From contig NZ_JAQQTF010000004.1 of the NCBI RefSeq assembly GCF_028561275.1, forward strand, positions 1-64,000: DNA of 64,000 bases, written 5' to 3'. The notes beneath the pieces are model-generated. The model was not told the origin of the DNA. It made no database searches and saw only the letters and a program-made list of their open reading frames with translations. The DNA comes from Aureisphaera galaxeae (GTDB lineage: Bacteria > Bacteroidota > Bacteroidia > Flavobacteriales > Flavobacteriaceae). The position numbers were made by a program, and so were the translations under genes. Below, in pieces: positions 59,054 to 64,000 of the stretch (the first letter of the stretch is position 1; each line of letters begins with the position of its first letter).

Positions 59054-60259
59054 CTATAACGCTACGGCAACCTGATTTTTAATCAGGTCGTCGAATGTTT
59101 CCCGTTTTCTAATGAGATGGGCTTTGTCATTATACCAAAGTACTTCGGCCGGACGGTAGCGACTATTGTAGTTGCTCGCCATGCTAAAACAATAAGCCCC
59201 GGCATTGCTGAAGGCAAGGATATCCCCCTCGCTTATTTCGGAGATTCTTCGATTGTTTGCAAAGGTGTCCGTTTCACAGATATACCCTACCACACTATAA
59301 AAGCGCTCGCGGCCATTGGTGTGGCTAATGTTTGCAATTTCATGTCTGCTGCCATACAACATGGGGCGAATTAAATGGTTGAATCCACTGTCCACTTGGG
59401 CAAAAACGGTAGAGGTGGTTTGCTTCACTACATTCACTTGCACCAGAAATTTTCCTGCCTCGCTCACCAAAAACTTTCCAGGCTCGAAAGCCAAGGTAAG
59501 TTCTTTGCCATATTCTTTACAGAACTCATTGAAACGTTTGCTCAGTTTCTTCCCCATTTCTTCTACATTGGTTTCAATGTCTCCTTCTTTGTAGGGAACC
59601 TTGAATCCACTTCCGAAATCAATAAATTCCAATTCGCTGAAATGCTTAGCCGTATCGAATAAAATTTCTGAAGCATACAAGAACACATCGATATCAAGAA
59701 TATCACTTCCCGTATGCATGTGAATGCCGTTAATTCGCATCCCCGTGTTTTCCACAATTCGATTGATATGGGGTAATTGATGAATGGAAATACCAAACTT
59801 ACTGTCAATATGCCCTACTGAAATATTGGTGTTACCGCCCGCCATTACATGGGGGTTTATGCGGATGCATACAGGGACGCTCGGATATTTGGCCCCGAAC
59901 TGTTCCAGTATGGAAAGATTATCGATGTTTATCTGTACACCTAATGTTACTGCGGTTTCTATTTCTTCCAATGAAACGCCATTGGGTGTATAAATAATAT
60001 CTTCAGGTGCTGTACCTGCTTCCAATGCCAGCCGTACTTCTTGAATGGAGACCGTATCCATACCCGCTCCCAATGATTTCAAGTATTTCAATACGCTAAT
60101 GTTGGAAAGTGCTTTTACTGCATAATTTATTTTAACCTGTTTGACCTTTTTGAAGGCATCTTGTAAGCGTTTATACTGCCCTGCCATTTTTTGGGCATCA
60201 TACACGTACACGGGACTTCCGAACTCCCGAGCGATCGCTAAAAGGTCTTGATTTGTCAT
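59054..60259 (-). CDS. lysA: Diaminopimelate decarboxylase
   Basis: 401 residues. The PLP lysine is K49 in NYAVKALSN. HMHTGSDI, EFIDFGSGFKVPY, LAFEPGKFLV, and the C-terminal DTFANNRRISEISEGD and NAGAYCFSMASNYNSR segments are characteristic of fold-III decarboxylases of the LysA type. Converts meso-diaminopimelate to lysine. Monocistronic with its own terminator. Confidence 0.93.
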   Translation of the reverse strand: MTNQDLLAIAREFGSPVYVYDAQKMAGQYKRLQDAFKKVKQVKINYAVKALSNISVLKYLKSLGAGMDTVSIQEVRLALEAGTAPEDIIYTPNGVSLEEIETAVTLGVQINIDNLSILEQFGAKYPSVPVCIRINPHVMAGGNTNISVGHIDSKFGISIHQLPHINRIVENTGMRINGIHMHTGSDILDIDVFLYASEILFDTAKHFSELEFIDFGSGFKVPYKEGDIETNVEEMGKKLSKRFNEFCKEYGKELTLAFEPGKFLVSEAGKFLVQVNVVKQTTSTVFAQVDSGFNHLIRPMLYGSRHEIANISHTNGRERFYSVVGYICETDTFANNRRISEISEGDILAFSNAGAYCFSMASNYNSRYRPAEVLWYNDKAHLIRKRETFDDLIKNQVAVAL

Positions 60260-60367
60260 TTTAACTCAGGTTTTTTAAAGGTTTAAAAATTTTTGAAGCT
60301 GTAAAAGTAGTAGGTAAGATTCAATTAAAAGGAGATGGCGGCATAAAATTTTGTGAAAGGAGGTGGA

Positions 60368-60458
60368 AGTGAGGGGTGAAGAGTGAAGGGTGAAGAGCGA
60401 AGGGTGAGGAGTGAAGGGTGAAGAGTGATGAGTGAAGAGTGATGAGTGAGGAGTGAGG
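60368..60458. repeat. Thirteen-unit heptanucleotide repeat
   Basis: Thirteen tandem 7-mers of the form [AG]G[TC]GA[AGT]G (AGTGAGG, GGTGAAG, AGTGATG and so on) in the 380-bp gap between lysA and sucC. The strand is almost free of C and carries a strong purine bias. The rest of the gap (60459-60606) is a low-complexity run of CAAATCAAAAAATC-like and CAACCCACC-like words; no gene is supported there. Confidence 0.9.
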
Positions 60459-60606
60459 AGCAAGATGTTATTCAATTAAGCATTTCAACGATTAAACAGT
60501 CAAACGTTTCAATCCATCAACAAATCAAAAAATCAAAAAATCGACGAATCAACCCACCAACCCACAAAAATCACCTTTTCAAACACATTCTCTCGACAAC
60601 ATTTAT

Positions 60607-60614
60607 TACTTTTG
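60607..60614 (+). promoter_or_regulatory. Candidate -7 box for sucC
   Basis: TACTTTTG matches TAnnTTTG, 26 bp before the sucC ATG. No clear -33 element. Confidence 0.5.
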
Positions 60615-60639
60615 TGGCTGCTAAAAAAATAGACGCACA

Positions 60640-61830
60640 ATGAACTTACACGAATATCAAGGAAAACAGATATTGAACAGTTTTGGAGTAGAAATCCAAC
60701 GTGGTATTGTAGCACAAACTGCGGATGAAGCTGTGGAAGCAGCAAAAAAATTAACCGAAGATACCGGAACCGGGTGGCATGTAATCAAAGCCCAGGTTCA
60801 TGCAGGTGGACGCGGAAAAGGTGGAGGTGTAAAATTAGCCAAGAATTTGGATGAGGTGAAGGAATTGGCTGGCCAGATTATTGGGATGAACCTAATTACA
60901 CCACAAACCAGTGCGGAAGGAAAGAAAGTGCATCAAGTGTTGGTTGCAGAGGACGTTTATTATCCTGGCGACAGTGAGCCGGAAGAGTATTACATGAGTG
61001 TATTGCTAAATCGTGCAACCGGTAAGAATATGATTATGTATTCTACTGAGGGAGGAATGGACATTGAAACTGTTGCCGAAGAAACCCCACACCTTATCTT
61101 TACGGAGGAGATCGATCCCGCGACAGGTTTGTTGCCTTTCCAAGCGAGAAGAATTGCTTTTAATCTCGGATTGAGCGGAACGGCTTTTAAAGGGATGGTA
61201 AAGTTTGTGAACGCATTATACACGGCATACGTTAAGTCGGATTCTTCCTTATTTGAAATCAATCCGGTTTTAAAGACCAGTGATGATAAGGTAATAGCCG
61301 TAGATGCCAAGGTAACTTTAGATGGAAATGCGTTGTACCGTCACAAAGATTATCTGGCAATGCGCGATAAGCGTGAGGAAAACCCAGTGGAAGTAGAAGC
61401 GGGAGAAGTAGGATTAAACTACGTTGATCTTGATGGTAATGTAGGCTGTATGGTAAACGGAGCAGGATTGGCCATGGCAACCATGGATCTTATTAAGCAA
61501 GCAGGTGGAGAGCCAGCTAACTTCTTGGATGTTGGAGGAACAGCCGATGCTGAGCGTGTGGAAACGGCTTTCAACTTAATCCTTAAGGATCCTAATGTAA
61601 AAGCTATTCTGGTAAATATCTTCGGGGGAATTGTACGTTGCGATCGTGTAGCCCAAGGAATTGTAGATGCTTACAAAAACATGGGAACCATCAACGTGCC
61701 GATCATCGTGCGCTTGCAAGGAACCAATGCGGATATTGCGAAGGAATTGATCGACAACAGTGGATTGGATGTGCAATCTGCGATTCAGTTTCAGGAAGCT
61801 GCCGATAAAGTTCAGGCGGTACTGGCATAA
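60640..61830 (+). CDS. sucC: Succinyl-CoA ligase (ADP/GDP-forming) beta subunit
   Basis: 396 residues. MNLHEYQGKQILNSFGVEIQ start, ATP-grasp GWHVIKAQVHAGGRGKGGGV, DAKVTLDGNALYRH, and the C-terminal FLDVGGTADAERV and VNIFGGIVRCDRVAQGI segments. TCA-cycle enzyme; sucD is not adjacent. Terminator follows. Confidence 0.96.
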   Translation: MNLHEYQGKQILNSFGVEIQRGIVAQTADEAVEAAKKLTEDTGTGWHVIKAQVHAGGRGKGGGVKLAKNLDEVKELAGQIIGMNLITPQTSAEGKKVHQVLVAEDVYYPGDSEPEEYYMSVLLNRATGKNMIMYSTEGGMDIETVAEETPHLIFTEEIDPATGLLPFQARRIAFNLGLSGTAFKGMVKFVNALYTAYVKSDSSLFEINPVLKTSDDKVIAVDAKVTLDGNALYRHKDYLAMRDKREENPVEVEAGEVGLNYVDLDGNVGCMVNGAGLAMATMDLIKQAGGEPANFLDVGGTADAERVETAFNLILKDPNVKAILVNIFGGIVRCDRVAQGIVDAYKNMGTINVPIIVRLQGTNADIAKELIDNSGLDVQSAIQFQEAADKVQAVLA

Positions 61831-61857
61831 CAGTTCAGAAAATATATATAAAAGAAG

Positions 61858-61885
61858 CCCTTGTTATCAAAACAAGGGTTTTTTT
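61858..61885 (+). terminator. Rho-independent terminator of sucC
   Basis: CCCTTGTT / AACAAGGG stem with a 5-nt loop, then seven T. Confidence 0.88.
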
Positions 61886-62022
61886 ATGCTTTTGTGTTAA
61901 GCAAGGTTAACGTCGGTTAATAAATAGTTAAAATGAGCATGGTCGAGTAACATTTCTTCCAAAGCTATCGTCTATATAGGTGTTCATCAATCACTTAATT
62001 ATTCATCATAAAACGAACTGTT

Positions 62023-62361
62023 ATGAAAACAATCAAATCAATTATGTTAGCCATGGTGCTATTAGTAGCTACCACTTTATCTGCAAGCAATGGCTTGGTA
62101 GACAAGAAAAAACCGACGACCGTAACTGAAGAAATTGGGTACCTTTTAGAGAACCCTTCTTTTGAGATTAAAAAAGAGATTAACACCACTGCCGTAGTCA
62201 TGTTCAATGAAGATGGCGAATTGGTAGTACTTTCTGTAGATACAGATAACCAAAGAATTGAGCGATTTGTGAAGAGCAGACTGAATTACCAGAAGCTTTC
62301 CAACAAATTGGACGAAGGTAAAAAGTATAAAGTGCCGATTAGATTAATCTCCGGTAAGTAG
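62023..62361 (+). CDS. Small secreted protein of unknown function
   Basis: 112 residues with signal peptide (MLLVATTLSAS-type, residues 1-22). The mature part has FEIKKEINTTAVVMFNEDGE and LVVLSVDTDNQRIERFVKSR, a pattern common in short flavobacterial exported proteins. No family name is known to me. Monocistronic, with a hairpin terminator after it. Confidence 0.75.
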   Translation: MKTIKSIMLAMVLLVATTLSASNGLVDKKKPTTVTEEIGYLLENPSFEIKKEINTTAVVMFNEDGELVVLSVDTDNQRIERFVKSRLNYQKLSNKLDEGKKYKVPIRLISGK

Positions 62362-62382
62362 GTTTTTCAAAAACAACAGAAC

Positions 62383-62417
62383 ATCCCGATGGCTCATGTC
62401 ATCGGGATTTTTTATTT
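62383..62417 (+). terminator. Rho-independent terminator
   Basis: ATCCCGATG / CATCGGGAT stem, 8-nt loop, T-rich tail. Follows the small secreted protein gene. Confidence 0.88.
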
Positions 62418-62424
62418 TTGAAGT

Positions 62425-62823
62425 ATGCAAAACGAACACAGCAAAGCCCTTTTAAGTGATTTAATCGTCCTAGCCAAGGCCGATGAAAAGTTTACCCAAT
62501 CGGAGTTCGATTTTATTTATCGCTTATCGAAGCGCATGGAAATTTCGGAAGCCGACTTCAGGGATTTATTGGAGCATCCCATTCCTTCACAACCCATTCT
62601 ATCCGAATTACAGCGAATTACACATTTCCACAAATTGGTATTGGTGATGAATGTGGATCGCGAAATTCATGAAAATGAAGTGATCGTTTTAAAGAACTTC
62701 GGTTTAAAAATGGGTATTCGCCCAGCGGCCATTGACCAAATTCTTCAGAAAATGGAGAAATATGAAGATAGAGTCATCCCTCCTCAGGAATTGATTCAGA
62801 TTTTCCAGGCCTACTATAACTAA
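62425..62823 (+). CDS. TerB-like helical protein
   Basis: 132 residues, all helical. LLSDLIVLAKADEKFTQSEFDFIYRLSKRM and MNVDREIHENEVIVLKNFGLKMG give the two acidic A-D-x-K/D-R-E helices of TerB-like (TerB/DjlA-type) domains. Cytoplasmic; role unknown. It begins 8 bp after a terminator. Confidence 0.75.
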   Translation: MQNEHSKALLSDLIVLAKADEKFTQSEFDFIYRLSKRMEISEADFRDLLEHPIPSQPILSELQRITHFHKLVLVMNVDREIHENEVIVLKNFGLKMGIRPAAIDQILQKMEKYEDRVIPPQELIQIFQAYYN

Positions 62824-62954
62824 TTTTATAGCTAAATAAGACAAAAAGTCATTCATTTACCCCATAAAACGGACAAAATGACCTGTTTTCCCGTTTGGAA
62901 TTCCTTTTGCAATAAACTCTGCAAAATAATAGGAACTTTAAACAATAAAATATC

Positions 62955-63392
62955 ATGAAAATAGTTAAGAAGAATGACTTTTGGTTTCCATCAATTTTTG
63001 ATGAATTTTTTACTGAAAATCGGTTGGATGTCCCTAATTATGAAAACTTTAGGAAACCCGCTGTAAATATTTCGGAAAATTTTACGACCTTTGTCATCGA
63101 TTTAGCTGTTCCCGGTTATAAGAAGGAACATTTTGCTATCGAAATTGAAAAAGATGTATTGAAAGTGTCCTCGAAGTTTGCCCCAAAGCGAGACTCTGCA
63201 GACACTGAAAACAACAAAAACCAGTTTACTAGAAAAGAATTTAGTTACGGTAAGTTTACCCGTACTTTTACCTTACCTGAAACGGTGAACGTAGAAGATA
63301 TAAAAGCTGAATATACAGATGGAATTTTATCCATCACACTTCCTAAAAAAGAAGGGAAAGAAGATATTAAAAAAATGGTTGAGATTTCATAA
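62955..63392 (+). CDS. Small heat-shock protein, Hsp20/alpha-crystallin family
   Basis: 145 residues. The alpha-crystallin domain is ~36-130: KPAVNISENFTTFVIDLAVPGYKKEHF, FSYGKFTRTFTLPETVN, and the family AxxxDGILSITLPK motif as EYTDGILSITLPK. ATP-independent holdase. Terminator follows. Confidence 0.95.
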   Translation: MKIVKKNDFWFPSIFDEFFTENRLDVPNYENFRKPAVNISENFTTFVIDLAVPGYKKEHFAIEIEKDVLKVSSKFAPKRDSADTENNKNQFTRKEFSYGKFTRTFTLPETVNVEDIKAEYTDGILSITLPKKEGKEDIKKMVEIS

Positions 63393-63426
63393 TTGAAATT
63401 TAATTTGGTTAGTTAGTTGAAAAAGG

Positions 63427-63465
63427 CCGCGCATTACTCAATCGATGCGCGGTTATTTTTTTATT
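63427..63465 (+). terminator. Rho-independent terminator of hsp20 gene
   Basis: CCGCGCAT / ATGCGCGG stem, 10-nt loop, T-rich tail. Confidence 0.85.
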
Positions 63466-63598
63466 AAATCTTCCGTATTTCTGACCTGAAAATAAAGCAA
63501 TTGTAAATACTTTTTATTAATTTGAAATAGGTTGTTCGCGAAGCAAGTGTCTATTATTACATTCGTTGGCAAATACCTATTGCTTAAGAAAAAGTGTT

Positions 63599-64000
63599 AT
63601 GAGGTCTATTTCATTGAAAATCATTGCTTTATGTGGTTTTTGTGTCCTGTTGGGATGTAACAATGAACCCGAGAAACCCAATGTAATTTTTTTCATTGTC
63701 GATGATATGTACCCTGAAATGTTCAATAACATTGCCGCAGGGGTTACTACTTCGGGGGCGCCTGCCAATCTTACACCGGCTATAGATCGTTTGGCCCTAG
63801 AAGGGGTGTGGCTGGATAATATGAAGGTTGTTTCTCCTGTTTGTACGCCCAGTAGGTATAGTTGTTTAACAGGAAATTATGCTAGCAGGGCTACCAACGA
63901 GAGTTTTCTTAAGACGACATCCAGCAATGATGGACAAAAGGTGGTCCAATGGAATAGCTTTATAGTGCCCGGAGGCCAAAAAACCATGGGGCATTATTTT
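63599..64000 (+). CDS. Sulfatase lipoprotein, 3' end outside window
   Basis: ATG 63599; 134 codons visible, open to the window edge. Lipobox LLGC with Cys20. Metal-binding DD (35-36) in FIVDDMYPEM, and Cys82 in VCTPSR, the CxPSR motif that is converted to formylglycine. Such periplasmic sulfatases remove sulfate from marine polysaccharides in flavobacteria. The specific substrate is unknown. Confidence 0.88.
   Translation, partial: MRSISLKIIALCGFCVLLGCNNEPEKPNVIFFIVDDMYPEMFNNIAAGVTTSGAPANLTPAIDRLALEGVWLDNMKVVSPVCTPSRYSCLTGNYASRATNESFLKTTSSNDGQKVVQWNSFIVPGGQKTMGHYF

Noticed and set aside
60368-60458. CRISPR-like periodic pattern
   Set aside because: Units are 7 bp, contiguous and without spacers; no cas genes are nearby. 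It is a simple tandem repeat.
60446-60643. 65-codon ORF overlapping the sucC start
   Set aside because: It covers low-complexity non-coding DNA and the sucC promoter; composition (SNVSIHQQIKKSKNRR) follows the repeat bias.
62878-62957. Short Cys-containing ORF ending at the hsp20 start
   Set aside because: About 26 codons in an A/T-rich leader with no recognisable feature; more likely the hsp20 promoter region.

Overview
The window looks like chromosome of a marine-type Flavobacteriaceae (Bacteroidota). The sequence-level reasons are: type IX secretion (T9SS) sorting domains of both kinds, a PorP/SprF protein beside a PorE-like OmpA protein, a bacillithiol gene (bshC) next to guaA, TAnnTTTG-type -7 boxes before housekeeping genes, few Shine-Dalgarno sites, and a lipoprotein sulfatase with a CTPSR active site. 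No rRNA, tRNA, IS element, integrase or CRISPR array was seen.

Layout. 1-15591: a surface-adhesin cassette. It holds the end of a giant repeat protein, a 2782-residue secreted protein built of propeller-like, FG-GAP and thrombospondin-type-3 modules, a protein with a gliding-type T9SS C-terminus, a PorP/SprF protein and a PorE-like TPR/propeller/OmpA protein. 15735-17840: an unknown protein, a degenerate receiver and a LytTR response regulator. 17940-22534: a serine hydrolase, converging on a pair of secreted proteins (beta-helix-like repeat protein and T9SS cargo). 22716-28244: two ECF sigma factors with their membrane partners, one pair facing a periplasmic TPR-CHAT protease-like protein. 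28358-33848: a PSD/PsiD-type decarboxylase, a 50-residue ORF, a GH64-like beta-1,3-glucanase and an M14 peptidase. 33984-49107: conserved housekeeping block (bshC, guaA, LysM lipoprotein, OsmC, DUF922, DUF3820, pyrG, yidC, YwqK, YceI, AraC-type regulator, mnmA, nitronate monooxygenase).

49163-55842 is the most interesting stretch. Three tandem paralogues encode transmembrane one-component regulators: signal peptide, periplasmic TPRs, one membrane helix, coiled coil and LuxR-like HTH. Each has the same 36-bp four-half-site operator, CTTAC-N6-CTTAC-N4-GTAAG-N6-GTAAG, 30-44 bp before its start. Flanking them on the opposite strand are tiny ORFs (32 and 30 residues). These align without gaps over 22 residues and share an LLFSDR-x-E-x-P core; a third, 14-residue ORF may be a shortened relative. 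I infer a possible small-protein/TPR-receptor signalling locus. It is not a system I recognise.

55974-60259: a 58-residue membrane ORF, then a minus-strand operon (alpha/beta hydrolase, membrane protein, SRPBCC protein, class A beta-lactamase-like lipoprotein) and lysA. 60260-60639 is non-coding, with a 13-unit heptanucleotide repeat. 60640-64000: sucC, a small secreted protein, a TerB-like protein, a small heat-shock protein and the start of a sulfatase cut by the window edge.
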